A stretch of 64,000 nucleotides of DNA from Ptiloglossa arizonensis (lineage: Eukaryota > Arthropoda > Insecta > Hymenoptera > Colletidae). A program made the position numbers and the translations under genes. This document shows, in pieces, positions 1 to 11,172 of this stretch. Where the stretch lies: the NCBI RefSeq assembly GCF_051014685.1, contig NC_135061.1, positions 4,760,029 through 4,824,028 on the forward strand, given 5' to 3'. The notes under the pieces were generated by a model. It was not told the DNA's origin. It did not search any database and saw only the letters and a program-made list of their open reading frames with translations. Position 1 is the first letter of the stretch. The number at the start of each line of letters is the position of its first letter.

Positions 1-510
1 CTTTTTACCGTACGAAAATATACAATATTAAAGAATGACTGAAATCTAAAGTGTTAAATTTATTTACTATAAAATTATCGACAAAATCTCGTTTCTCGCG
101 AAGCATTATCCGGCGCAATGTCCGCTCTACGTGGCAATGGTACGGATATTTTAGTTTTTGATATTTTTAAATCTGAAAAACCAAAACATTTGCATCGAGC
201 TTCGCGTGGAATAAAATATTCGGAGATTGGGTAGCACGTTTGACTTCTACGTTGCACATCTTGGTTAATTATGAAGAAAACGAACTGGAAATTGTTTCTT
301 AAGATGTTCCGTGTATCGTGATTTACAAATATGTGTTTAACTTACTCGATTCAATTCACATCGTTACATCGTATCGTGAATTAAACGAGGTTGTACAATT
401 TACACGTTACATGAACATTTGAAATATTTTGGACGTAATGTAAAACTTACAATCGATGCATCGTTTATAATCAATATTTAATAGGATAACCCCTTTTGTT
501 TTATTACACA
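1..510. other. AT-rich non-coding stretch
   Basis: No coding region, repeat array or RNA gene is evident. The only open frame is a short minus-strand one (75-257) with no recognisable features. It could be intronic to the serine-rich gene whose terminal exons lie at 2.6-3.9 kb, because that gene's 5' part is missing. Confidence 0.4.
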
Positions 511-1046
511 TTTCCATCTAGTTTGGACGTATTGAAAATCATTTTTCTTTAGAAATTCTGTAATTATCGTACGTTCTTCTTTTTATATTTCCATCGTTTG
601 GACGTATTGAAAATTATTTTTCTTCAGAAATTCTGTAATTATCTCTCGTTCTTCTTTTTATATTTCCATCGTTTGGACGTATTGAAAATCATTTTTCTTC
701 AGAAATTCTGTAATTATCTCTCGTTCTTCTTTTTATATTTCCATCGTTTGGACGTATTGAAAATCATTTTTCTTCAGAAATTCTGTAATTATCTCTCGTT
801 CTTCTTTTTATATTTCCATCGTTTGGACGTATTGAAAATCATTTTTCTTCAGAAATTCTGTAATTATCTCTCGTTCTTCTTTTTATATTTCCATCGTTTG
901 GACGTATTGAAAATCATTTTTCTTCAGAAATTCTGTAATTATCTCTCGTTCTTCTTTTTATATTTCCATCGTTTGGACGTATTGAAAATCATTTTTCTTC
1001 AGAAATTCTGCAATTATCGTACGTTCTTTCGATCTCTTTTTCAATC
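511..1046 (+). repeat. 75-bp tandem array, about 7 copies
   Basis: A 75-bp unit beginning GTTTGGACGTATTGAAAATC recurs at 521, 596, 671, 746, 821, 896 and 971. The central copies are nearly identical. The first and last copies share variant ends (TATCGTACGTTC instead of TATCTCTCGTTC), as expected if the interior was homogenised by unequal exchange. Because 75 is a multiple of three, the array makes a 160-codon open frame at 598-1080 that repeats the same 25 residues. I regard that frame as an artefact. Confidence 0.93.
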
Positions 1047-1069
1047 GTTCTTCCGAACGTATCGATATC

Positions 1070-1795
1070 CCATAAAATAATCCCATAAATTCTCAATGGG
1101 ATTCAAATCTGGAAATCCTGGAGGCGAATCTAACACTTTCGATCCGTGCTTTATGTTTCTGGTAATTTAAACGATTTTCGAGTATCAATTGCACTTCGCA
1201 ATAAAATGTCCCTTTAAATTTGTTAAATAGTTATTTTTGTCCAGGATTTCGTCAATGAAAACAAGCTCCCCCGCTTCACCGCTTGGTATGCACTCCCATA
1301 CCATAACATTTCCTGCGCGGGGTTTAAAAGTAGCTCGCAAGTTTTGTAACTTGGAATTTGGCTTACACCACACCGTGCTTCGTTCATCCGTATGAATAAT
1401 AATAAATTTACATTCATCAACGAAACTGATATCGTCTCGTCGTGATTTCTTTTCGAAAATTAATTTTTTCCCAAACATCGAACATTGTTTCCTACTTTTA
1501 CGAAAATCGTATAACGTTCTGATAAGTTTTCCACTCGTTCATCGTTTATATGCCGTGTGTTAATAAGGACGATTGTATTTTTCGAGATCGTTTGTTTATA
1601 TCAAGAATACTTCGATGTAAATCGTACATTCTGGACTCTTCGTTTTGAAGATGCTTTTGCTATTGTACTTTTTTTCAAATTGAGCACACTAACGTTTCGA
1701 TTATACGATCTCTCTTTTTTACAATGAAAAATTACGGCTTGACGTAAATTAATCGAAACGTGCTTATTTTTGCGACACATTTTTGCACGCACAAC
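1070..1795 (-). pseudogene. Decayed Tc1-type transposase (DD34E family)
   Basis: Minus-strand fragments fall in Tc1 transposase order. At about 1792-1601 there is a helix-turn-helix-like N-terminal part. At 1478-1185 comes ISFVDECKF, with the first catalytic Asp near 1417, then VWCKP and NVMVWECIPSGEAGELVFID. At about 1130-1075, in another frame, FPDLNPIENLWDYF carries the catalytic Glu inside the NPIE motif. The segment before the last block, where the second Asp is expected in a QDN-like motif, reads ITRNIKHGSKVL, so that Asp looks lost. Several frame changes separate the blocks. In the family this enzyme cuts and pastes elements at TA dinucleotides; this copy cannot be functional. No convincing terminal inverted repeats were found. 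Confidence 0.85.
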
Positions 1796-2565
1796 CGTAT
1801 AACGATTAAACGGTGGAGTAGAAACGATTTATTATATTGCACTCGATCGACTGTGTTTTTAAACATACCCCACGTTTCGAATCAAGTGTTTCGGAGAAAG
1901 AAATATTTGAAGAATTTCTGTACAGAGCGTTTTTTAATTCACGGTACAACAACAAAAAATGTAGAATAAAATGTTGTGTCGGTTTTAAAGATACTCGTTT
2001 CTAACAAACGGATTTCACAAGTGAGTACCGACAGCTGTACTTCAGTTTACGAATACAAGTGCGCGTAACAAATTTATTTGCAATTACGTTTATTAATTGA
2101 AGAACCGTTGAAAGTGACCTCTCCATTGCTACATACAGTGCACCAAGTTCCGCTTGGTTGATCAGAAGAGACGTTTGAATACACGATAATAATGTATTCT
2201 GACACTTGGATCGTTCGAAGACCTGTATAATTTTTATTCTTTACAACTGCAGAATACTTTCACTATCTTTCGCTTAAAATACTTCTTTAACGTGACTAAT
2301 GCAAATGGAACGAGATCCGGCTTATACTGCGATTCGTTCGATCGAAACTCAGATCGTGTACACGTGTACTTTATGAATCTTAAAAACCGATTTTTTCAAA
2401 GAACGAAATTTCAAAAGAAAGTTTTATTGTACATCTTCGGTTTATTTTTTATTGTAATAGTGACTAACGTTCGTTTTCACCGTGAAAAAATAAACCGACA
2501 AACGTTTATAGTTTGGATAATGTAAGAATTCTAATTTATAATTCTTTTACTGGTTAAAATTTCAG
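1796..2565 (+). other. Non-coding stretch, likely intron of the serine-rich gene
   Basis: Nothing recognisable except the end of a probable intron. A pyrimidine-rich tract ending in TTTCAG at 2565 is a splice acceptor for the exon that follows. A 77-codon plus-strand frame at 2292-2525 has no supporting features. Confidence 0.45.
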
Positions 2566-3897
2566 ATAGAGGCAAACAGACAGATGTATCGTTCCTTAAT
2601 GGAGCAAGTTGTGCGCTTCTTGGATCGAGCCCGTAAAAGCTTGGATATTCTTCACGAGAAGAATAATCTTAAGGACAAAGGTTCGACCGGACGTGTTCCT
2701 CGTAGTCGGAGTGTGCACACCGTGCACGCAGATTCTTCGCCAAATCGTGGCATCTCGGCATCCTCGTCTTCCTCCTCAGATTCGTCCCGTTTCACGAGAG
2801 CAAAATCTGTCACCCAGATCTCACCGTGCACCACAGGCTACCGCGAATTCACTTGGTCCGTTCTGCGTAGAAACGATCCGGTACATTGCACGCCACCTCG
2901 TAACAAATCTCAAGATCTCAATAAGACGCACGAAGGTGTTGTTTATAGAAGACCGAAACAACTGGAGCTAGATCCCAATGATGTACCACCTGAAAAATTA
3001 TCCCAGGAAGCATTTAGGTATGTGAACATTAGATTGAATCTCGTTCGATCAACTGATACAACTCAGATTTTACGTATTTAAGTTTTATGAATTAATTGTT
3101 GCAGGTTAATGAGAACCGTTCAATCACTGTTATCGATGAGAGAGCCTGATCTGGCCAGGATCTCGTCGCTCGAAAATAACGAATTCTCTCCCTCGCCAAT
3201 AGACCACCACCGTCACAATAACCACCACAATGAGGTACCACTCTCGCTACAGAATAGTAATTTTGTGAACTCTACAACCTTAAAGGAGGCTACCGGTTAC
3301 ATCAGACGTCCCAGCAGCGATCGCGGGAATGAATCAAGCGGTACAGACAATGATAGTAGAACTTGTTTCTTGAAGTCGTCGAATGTCGTCGAGGTCGACC
3401 GAAATTTGCAGAATCTTCTTCCGGATGTCAGAAGATCCCTTGACGCTACCTCGCTCAATTCAGGAAGCAGTAAAACTACCGAAGAAGAAGATGGTCTTCC
3501 GAATAATAATTCTCTCAATGTTTCACTGCCAGAAAACGATGGTATGTTCATGTTTATGCCAACTTCTACACCAAATAGATGCACTAGGAAAGTTGAAAAG
3601 AAAACTAAAGAAAGGTCTTCGAAATCGAAGCCAGCTGCTAGCGTGAGCAGTGTAGAGGACGAAAGTGGATTCTCTTCTATGAGTTCGTTTCAAGAAATTG
3701 GTTTACCTAGTGCTCTACCGATTTCACCCATCAGAGGCTGTCACACAGAAGTTGGCCTGCCGGAAGTACCTTTAGAAAAAGCAAGACATCGCAGATGGTC
3801 TTCGACTCCAACTGAAATTCAAACTCTCTTCAAACAGCATCGAAATAGCTTTACCACTTCGCAGACTACAGCCGAATCTCTGAGCGTTTGGGTTTAA
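2566..3897 (+). CDS. Serine-rich protein of unknown function, last two coding exons (2566-3017, 3105-3897)
   Basis: Two exons are joined by an 87-bp intron with donor AG|GTATGT at 3018 and acceptor TTGCAG at 3104. Joining keeps the frame and gives ...EAFRLMRTVQSLLSMREP.... The frame is open from the acceptor at 2565 (codons for IEANRQ precede the first Met at 2584), so this is probably an internal exon and the N-terminus lies upstream. From Met 2584 the product is 408 residues. Near its start is a helix-like segment (LMEQVVRFLDRARKSLDIL). Then come a Ser-rich stretch (SASSSSSSDSSRF), a His/Asn-rich stretch, a conserved-looking block (DESGFSSMSSFQEIGLP) and RHRRWSSTPTEI near the end. There is no signal peptide, membrane segment or enzyme motif. 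It is probably a cytoplasmic scaffold-like protein, but I do not recognise the family. The exon structure is strong evidence; the function is unknown. Confidence 0.8.
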
Positions 3898-5300
3898 GCG
3901 GTTACACAACCATGTAAACTGATTTCTAAAGAAAAAAGGTCTAATGAGTGTACTTAATAGATTTTTAACTTAAGAATGAATCGACCGAATGATGAATGCA
4001 ATTGAGTAATCGTATAGTGCAATTTTTTGTAAATATTTTTTTCAAATTAGTGCCTATTCGTTTCACATTTTGTTTATCTTTTACCAAAAATGTTTATAAC
4101 AAAAAGTAATTCAATTAACTCGTGATTTACTTGGACAGATCTTCCGCTTTTTGTACTCGAACAAGATTTTGTAAACAAGTTGATTCAATAACGTAGAATA
4201 AAAATTTGTTCGATGCTTTATTAGGAAACCAATGTGTATGCATGTGTAACGAACGTCGTATGTATTAGAAAAGAAATAACGATTCTTGTTAACTAGACGC
4301 AAAACATTTTGTAAAGTTTGTATTAAGCATTTACATTTACAAGTAATGTAAACACTGTCAGATTATGCTAATTCCAAAAGTACAATAAGAATTTAAGCAT
4401 TTTACAAGAATGTTCACGTTCAGATTCGAAAGATTTTTACGTTGTAAGTTGGAAATTAACGCGTAGATATAATTTTCAGTGAAACATCTTTTTGCGTTCC
4501 ATGTCACTCAAAAATATTTCAAACTATCATAATTCACAGGCGTTGAAAATTAATTTTAATGTGTAAGACTTTGTGTTCAATTTGTATTTGCAAGTATTGT
4601 CATGCTATAATTAATTTATCATTAATTGTAATCTGCTTTAATTTTCATAGATTTGTACATAAAGATTGCTTTATAAAATATTCAGCATACAACAAATAGA
4701 GAAGATTTCATAGTCAGAAATAAAATCACTTTTAGTCCTACAACTGATTTCAACGTTAATCCATAAGCACTTGACGTTTTTGGATTCGACACGTTACTCC
4801 AAAACAAATTTAATTTATCATATTTTAAGTACATATACACGCAGACGAACACACACACGTATCTTAATTCATGTTTAAATATACATATACAGACTAGACA
4901 AAACAATTTTAATCTTCAATATCGATAAGTTTCTATGTTAAGTAGCTTATTTACCAACAGTCCTTTATGACCTTATGACATTATTTTAGGTTGTAATAAC
5001 AAATTATTCCTTGAAAGGAAACTAACCACCTTAAAACCGTCTCACACGTATCGCACAAACAATTCTGACGCAATTAACAAGCGAAATATTAAATTTGAAC
5101 GAAGGTTCGAAGTTAAATCGGAGAGAAACACGCTGAGAAGCGATACGATAAAATGACAAATCAACCTTTCAGCGATTCGTGTCCTTGAAGTTTCGTAGTG
5201 CATTTAGAAACGATATCAACGAGGAAGAATAATGTAAAATAAAGAAAGACGAAAGAAACGTCATGATCGAAGATTTCACGCCGATCATGGCTAAGAAGTC
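3898..5300 (+). other. 3' untranslated region and intergenic spacer
   Basis: AT-rich DNA follows the stop codon of the serine-rich gene. Plus-strand AATAAA hexamers at about 4197 and 4719 are candidate polyadenylation signals for that gene. A short AC-rich patch lies near 4845-4860. No coding region is evident. Confidence 0.5.
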
Positions 5301-5866
5301 ACCGACGCAGGGTAGCGCAGTTGAGGGGAGGGCGAACGGATGCGCGCGCATTGCGATAAGGCAAAAGTAAAGACAGTGTTCGTTATCAGTACGGCAGGCG
5401 TCGTTCACTTGTTCGCGAGTCGGTCCAGTGGGTAGCCAGGAGATTGCGCCACCAGCCGAGCCACTTTTAGATTGATTTTCAAGAGCACCGTGCACAGGGT
5501 AGCGCTTCGCGTTTATTTTAACGTGGCCAGAGTGTTCGAACGGGCCGCGACCGTCTCGGGTGATAGTAGAAACAGCGTGACGAGGTGAGAGGTTCGGGTG
5601 CGGGCGCCTTTTCTCTCTGCCGGTCTGGAAGAACGTCATTCAATTGTGTCCCACGGGAGGCACATCGTTCCCATCGTCGCGCTCGCTGTTATTACACGTT
5701 ATCCGCGTGTGCTGTTTCTGCTCCACGTATACAGTTGCAGTTCGCGTGCACGCATATAAGTCTATCTATATATCTCTCGTTCGCTCTCTCGTGCGGTGTT
5801 CCGTCTACGAACGGAGTGTGTGCGTCTGTACCTCGGAACGTGCGGCTTCGTGGCGCAGTGCGTGAA
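5300..5866 (+). promoter_or_regulatory. CpG-rich promoter / 5' UTR region
   Basis: Base composition changes sharply here from AT-rich to G+C- and CpG-rich, and returns to AT-rich after about 6000. A TATA-like CATATAAG lies at 5753-5760, about 110 bases upstream of the start codon at 5867, followed by pyrimidine-rich sequence that could hold an initiator. The ATG context is GTGAAATGA. Long open frames on both strands here (for example minus 5169-5639) come from the low stop-codon density of GC-rich DNA. The exact transcription start cannot be read from sequence alone. Confidence 0.5.
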
Positions 5867-5954
5867 ATGAGTGACAAGGACCGTTCCTCTCCCATCCTCG
5901 TTGAAAACAGCCTCAAGTCGTTACTCGATCAACCTAGTATCTTTCCACTGATTG
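5867..5954 (+). CDS. Probable first coding exon of an unidentified gene
   Basis: The exon codes for about 29 residues beginning MSDKDRSSPILVENSLKSLL and ends in a good donor, ATTG|GTAAGC, at 5955. The ATG is the first one in a plausible context after a CpG-rich leader and possible TATA box. The peptide is hydrophilic at first and ends FPLIG; there is no signal peptide. It is too short to name a family. No later plus-strand exon in the window could be matched to it, so the first intron may be very long and hold many of the repeats described here. Alternatively the exon is spurious. Confidence 0.5.
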
Positions 5955-8160
5955 GTAAGCACCGATACGATTTTCTTTACTTTACAACGCACGAGTATCT
6001 TTAGAATGCTCTTCTTGACACGGGCTCGATATACTTCCCCCTCTCCCCTCACTTTATCGTCTTCTAGAACACGCATTCTTGCTTTTCTTCAAAATTCGCG
6101 CAAATACTACTTCAGCGCTGACTAGCGGCAGTCGAACGAATACAAAACACGTTTTTTTTCTGCGCGTTTGCACCGACTCTAAACGTGGTCATCCGATATA
6201 TTTTCTTTGCACACGGGTGTCCTTTCGTCGTGACGTTACAATTTTTCGCAAATTGTTTTAATTATTCGCATCATTGGTCGGTGTTGCGGACAATGCAGAA
6301 AAAGCGAGGGAAATAAATATTTGTCGGAACAATGTACAGAAGTGATAAAAAAAAGAGAACATTGAGTAGTAAGCACGCATTTGTGTTCATTGGTTGCGCC
6401 GGCGCTCGGTTCTCGGTCTCTCGATTAACCTCGTTTGGACCCCGTGGTGCACCACGTGATGTTACCAACCTAACCTCACTTTCACTTACTCAACCTGCAT
6501 CTATACACTCGGTTCAGTTCGGCTCAATACGGCTGCTTCACGAAGCGGTATACTAACCTTTCCGATTTGACCATGGAATGAGCGCTATTAATGCCATGTG
6601 ATAGACTTACGTGGAAATTGGCAATTTCGAGGCAGAGCGAGCGATTGACGCGTATATCGAAGACCGATTATTTCTACGATCATTTCCTCCTATATCTATA
6701 TAATTAACATTTTTTCGAATATTTGGAACGAGTACTGTTATCTCCCTTTCGATCGTTTTGAACAACTTCGTGAAACACATATGTACGTACGCACGTATTT
6801 TTCGTTTATCAAGAAGACAGAGTGGGGGGAGAGACATAAACACAGGGAAGTGAAGTAAAATGTTCGTTCGTAGTATTTATTTAGTCTATTATTCAGCAAT
6901 GGTATCCGAAACGACGTTCGTAATTTTACGTTAACTTTATAAGTGGAATTAGAAACGCACTGGACATGGATTCGATTGTCCATTTACCGTACGTTTCTAA
7001 CGATTAATTTAAACTGCAACAAGCGAATGTCTTCGTTTTGTAAAATGTAACAGAGTTTCTTCGTTACTTCGATTTGTACCGCGTTCGTTGTAGCATGTCA
7101 ATCACGATACAAAGTCCATTCTCGACGTGTCGAGGAATAATAATTTGACTTTCTTGCCGAGCTGTATTAAGTGTAGAACAAGGTTCGAGTCCACTTCAAG
7201 TAATTGTGCTTTGCGCAATCGCAACGTTCGCTCGATTCAAGTTTGTCTATTAGTAAAGTAAAAGAATACACGCGATCGGTGACACGGTGCAAAAAATATG
7301 AGAAATTGAAAAAATCTTGCCAGCGTTAATTATTTCAGTAGCACCACATTAATAATTTGAAACGTAGAGATGGAAAATTAAGGACAGTTCCCTGACTCAA
7401 CGTAATGACTTACTTCCCATTCAATTTTGTAACCAGTTTCATACGCCGTTCGTGACGAAATAGGTTTCATTGTAAGGTGACATCGAACGATTATAGCGAC
7501 TCATTTTCGTCATAAAGAGTATATTTAATAAGTCGCTTTTCGATATTAGACTAGTTCGAACTTAATTTACAGATACGAGTTCTTTCAATATTAAAGAGCG
7601 ATTAAAAAATAATTGAATATCTTCAAATATTAGTTACTTAACAACCAAGTCTATTTCGGAGCGAATTAGATTACAAACAATTGTGACACTGTTCTATTGT
7701 ACAAAATCTAAATATTTTTATATTAAATTTAGTTATCGAACGATACGTTTATAAAAGTATCTGAATTTCTCTTCGTTATCTTGTACAGTTGGCAGTGTTA
7801 CTTATTGCTAGTAATATTTTATATAATTTCTTTTAAATGCTTAGAAAGTATCAGGGAACCGAACCAGCAGGTTTTTCGTCTTTTCAGCTGCGTACTTTAA
7901 ACGAATAATCTATGTTTATTTTGTAACGATATTATTTTGATCGAAGATATCGTGCGACGTGAATGAGACAGGTTATTGAGATACGTATGTATATAGAAAA
8001 ACGTTATCAATATTTTGATACTCGAACTACTGCTTTGAGGTTAGTCGTTTCCGAAATTATCTTTTCAATCTTAATCGAGAATTTTGCGAGAGTGATGACA
8101 TTTATCGTTATCTATGCGGTGACCGTTCCTCTTAGTCATTTTCGATAGTTTTATCGCGCT
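5955..8160. other. Long non-coding stretch
   Basis: AT-rich sequence with scattered CpG and no recognisable gene, array or element. It would be the start of the first intron if the exon at 5867-5954 is real. Short frames at 6332-6556 and 6607-6983 lack any family features. Confidence 0.4.
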
Positions 8161-8169
8161 AAAGTAATT

Positions 8170-8340
8170 TCTAACATATTTTTAATAACATATATTTAAT
8201 AATATATATTTAATAATATATATTTAATAATACATATTTAATAACATATATTTAATAATATATATTTAATAACATATATTTAATAATATATATTTAATGA
8301 TATATATTTAATAATATATATTTAATAACATATATTTGTC
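8170..8340. repeat. AT-rich microsatellite-like array
   Basis: The phrase ATATATTTAATAAT and close variants (ACATATATTTAATA) repeat about every 14 bases, about 12 times. Simple-sequence DNA with no coding content. Confidence 0.85.
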
Positions 8341-8850
8341 TTTTAATAAGACTTTTAGTAACATATATTTAAAACTATCGTGTCTCTATCCTTTAGAATG
8401 AAAGTCAACGCAGATTTAGATTGACCTTTGAAAATCATTCTCCGAAGAAACCTCTGACAAAAAATTCTGGAAGAACGATCTAGAAAAAGCTCATTAACAA
8501 CCACTGGATACAGTGTTCGTTCCCCTAACGACGGTACAAACTTCGCCCTATTCAGTTTATCACAGAAGACTATTTACCTCGGCTTAGCCAGTTAAAAGGT
8601 CAACGAATGATTAAAAATTGTGGCGGTTGGTAATTTTGTGGCGAGCCGATGCTGCTGGAAATATACAGTGTCGTTCATAATTATTCGAACGATCAAAGTA
8701 TTATTCTAGCCTACAATAATCGCTTCCCGGTTATAGTATCAATTAGGGTACACACGTTGAGATTCCCATTACCCGAGATTTTCGATCGCGTACGACCGAG
8801 TAGACGTTACGATTTTTTTTTTTTTAATTACGATTTTTTTTTTATTTTAC

Positions 8851-9160
8851 GACATCGATTCAACAAACTATCGTTTCGGTAATACCGAGTGACCCGTTTT
8901 AATTTATGCGCGCAATTATCTTTCGAACTGTTCCTTGTTCGATAAAATATATATATAGTCTCATTTAAAGGAACAAAGGTTACATCTTCACTTAAGTATA
9001 ACTCGTGTACACCGTAACGTGTCTACTTCGAATCAGAGTAAGTTCTATTTTGGAGTAAAATATTTTATCGAACGAGGAACAGTTCGAAAGATAATTGTGC
9101 GCATAAATTAAAACGGATCACTTGGTATTATTGAAACGATAGTTTGTTGAATCGATGACA
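8851..9160. mobile_element. Foldback element with ~100-bp inverted arms
   Basis: The left arm (about 8851-8950, starting GACATCGATTCAACAAAC) is matched in reverse complement by the right arm (about 9060-9160, ending GTTTGTTGAATCGATGACA). Identity is high along about 100 bp; only scattered substitutions are seen. The spacer is about 110 bp. Such a long perfect-order palindrome is typical of a foldback transposon or MITE. No open frame and no clear target-site duplication were seen. Confidence 0.85.
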
Positions 9161-9218
9161 TAAAATATTTAATAAGTATATATATAGGTTATATATATAT
9201 ATAAAATAGGCCATAATC

Positions 9219-9325
9219 TATTTTTATTTTTAAATTACAAGTTTCGATTAGGGACGCTTTCGTTAAAAGTAAGTACACGTTTGAAAATTAAATTATGTGT
9301 TATTTTACTCTCCAGTAGAAAATTA
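9219..9325 (+). repeat. Dispersed repeat, copy 1 of 2
   Basis: About 105 bp beginning CTATTTTTATTTTTAAATTA recurs in the same orientation near 13029-13139 with roughly 10 percent differences. No coding content; class unknown. Confidence 0.75.
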
Positions 9326-9329
9326 TAAT

Positions 9330-9760
9330 TGTTTAGTCAAGTGTGTAGTCCATTTTGAGACGAATTCATCGATACACGATGTATCTTCGAAGGTTATTCG
9401 CGATCGTTTTAAATCTTTCAACGCTGAACGTCTAGAAAATGTTTATATTCTGTATTCGAAAGGACGACCTTCGGCATCGATACATTCGTTTATTCAGTTA
9501 TTGAACGATGCTTCTATCTCCTTGAGAGTTGTCCTGCAATTTGTTGGCAGACGTCCGTGATCCAAGTATCATCAAGGGTGGTAGGTTCTTCTCTGTTAAG
9601 TTTATCTTTTGCAAAATCCATCGTGACTACAAGATGCGAGAAACGTATTCACTGATCGTTGTATAGGGAAAATCGAGACATCCTTCTCGTTATAGTCTTC
9701 GATTTCCACGTCTTTAGATTCGTTCCTGTGGGTACAGTGAATTCTTGTTTCGCGATCGGG
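9330..9760. other. Non-coding stretch
   Basis: No recognisable feature before the minisatellite. Short open frames here have no family features. Confidence 0.4.
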
Positions 9761-9764
9761 ACCG

Positions 9765-10275
9765 TGCAGAGCTTACAGCGCGTAGAGCTTATAGTGTGTA
9801 GAGCTTACAGCGCGTACAGCTTACAGCGAAGTATGGCTTACAGTGAAGTAGAGGTTACAGCGCGTAGAGCTTACAGCGAAGTAGAGCTTACAGCGAACTA
9901 GAGCTTACAACGCGTAGAGATTACAGCGAAGTAGAGCTTACAACGAAGTAGAGCTTACAGCGAAGTAGAGTTTACAGCAAAGTAGAGCTTACAGCGAACT
10001 AGAGCTTACAGCGAAGTAGAGCTTACAGCGAAGTAGAGGTTACAGCGAAGTAGAGGTTATAGCGAAGTAGAGTTTACAGCGAAGTAGAGCTTACAGCGAA
10101 GTAGAGCTTACAGCAAAGTAGAGCTTACAACGAAGTAGAGTTTACAGCGAAGTAGAGCTTACAACGAAGTAGAGCTTACAACGAAGTAGAGCTTACAACG
10201 AAGTAGAGTTTACAGCGCGTAGAGCTTACAGCGAGGTAGAGCTTACAACGAAGTAGAGCTTACAGCGCGTAGAAC
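9765..10275 (+). repeat. 17-bp minisatellite, about 30 copies
   Basis: The unit GTAGAGCTTACAGCGAA repeats head to tail for about 510 bp. Common variants swap GCGAA for GCGCG or ACGAA, and GCTTA for GGTTA or GTTTA. The variant types are interspersed, as in a slippage- or exchange-driven minisatellite. It is more G+C-rich and purine-skewed than its surroundings. Confidence 0.93.
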
Positions 10276-10279
10276 GCGA

Positions 10280-11170
10280 GCGATTTACTCGTTTTTTATA
10301 CCGCGTGGGGGCACGTAATTGGAACCACTTCGATTACACGATAAATAATCATTTCAACGAACGATGTTTCGTTGAGAATTGAATTACGAGACGTGTAAGC
10401 TTTCGAAGCGAATCATTCTTCGATAAGTGTACGCGTGAAGGACATTCGCAAGATCGAGTTCGTTTTTTAAACGAAACGAAGACTCGTATCACCGATGCTC
10501 ACCGACGAATCGTTAAGGTAACTTTTATAGCGATAAAGACTATCGTTCAGGGACAGAATAAACCGATGAAACGATGAATACTCGTCTTTTCGAATACAGA
10601 AAGTGCAAAACATTTTCTGGACGACCAGCGAAGAAAGACTTTAAACGATCCTAAATGACATTAAACGATCTTGAAAGCCCAACATAGGTCAATGAATTCA
10701 TCTAGGAATGAGCTACACGCCTAACTAAAAGGTTAAATAATGACTTGTAACGGAAATCTTGATCTTTCTATTATTAATTTATTTACGTTTCGTTGCCTAA
10801 ACCGAACCAACCCCTGTAGTCCTCTACAGTGAGGATCGATCTTCTTCTTGTTGACACAGTTTGCACGATGGTGTACAATTTAGGGATAATTGTTGCAAAG
10901 ATCACAGTGACTACGAAAAGACACCTATTTAAATAGTTTAATTTAAATAGTTTTATTTAAAAAACCAAAGTCGAGGAGTCCAGTTTCTTCGAAACGGAGC
11001 AAGTTCCATTTAATAGAACGTAGACAATAGAAATTCTCTTCGTCTTTGAGATTTGTTTGCAATAATTGTTACAATCACTTGTCACGCTTTCTTGTATTTG
11101 GTTCCACTGTGTATAATACACCTCTGGTTAGAATCACGTGTCGACGTAACAGGCCAATGGGATTCCGATT
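10280..11170. other. Non-coding stretch
   Basis: AT-rich spacer. No gene, element or array recognised. Confidence 0.4.
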
Positions 11171-11172
11171 AC

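Noticed and set aside
598..1080. 160-codon open frame of repeated 25-residue units
   Set aside because: It is the 75-bp tandem array read in the one frame without stops; composition is AT-driven (Phe/Leu-rich) and the frame exists only because 75 is divisible by 3.
5169..5639. 156-codon minus-strand frame
   Set aside because: It lies antisense in the CpG-rich leader upstream of the exon at 5867 and has no family features.
7180..7200. GGTTCGAGTCC, resembling a tRNA B box
   Set aside because: No matching A box, no foldable acceptor or anticodon arm around it.
9765..10275. Direct repeats considered as a CRISPR array
   Set aside because: Units are contiguous with no unique spacers, and the sequence is clearly eukaryotic.
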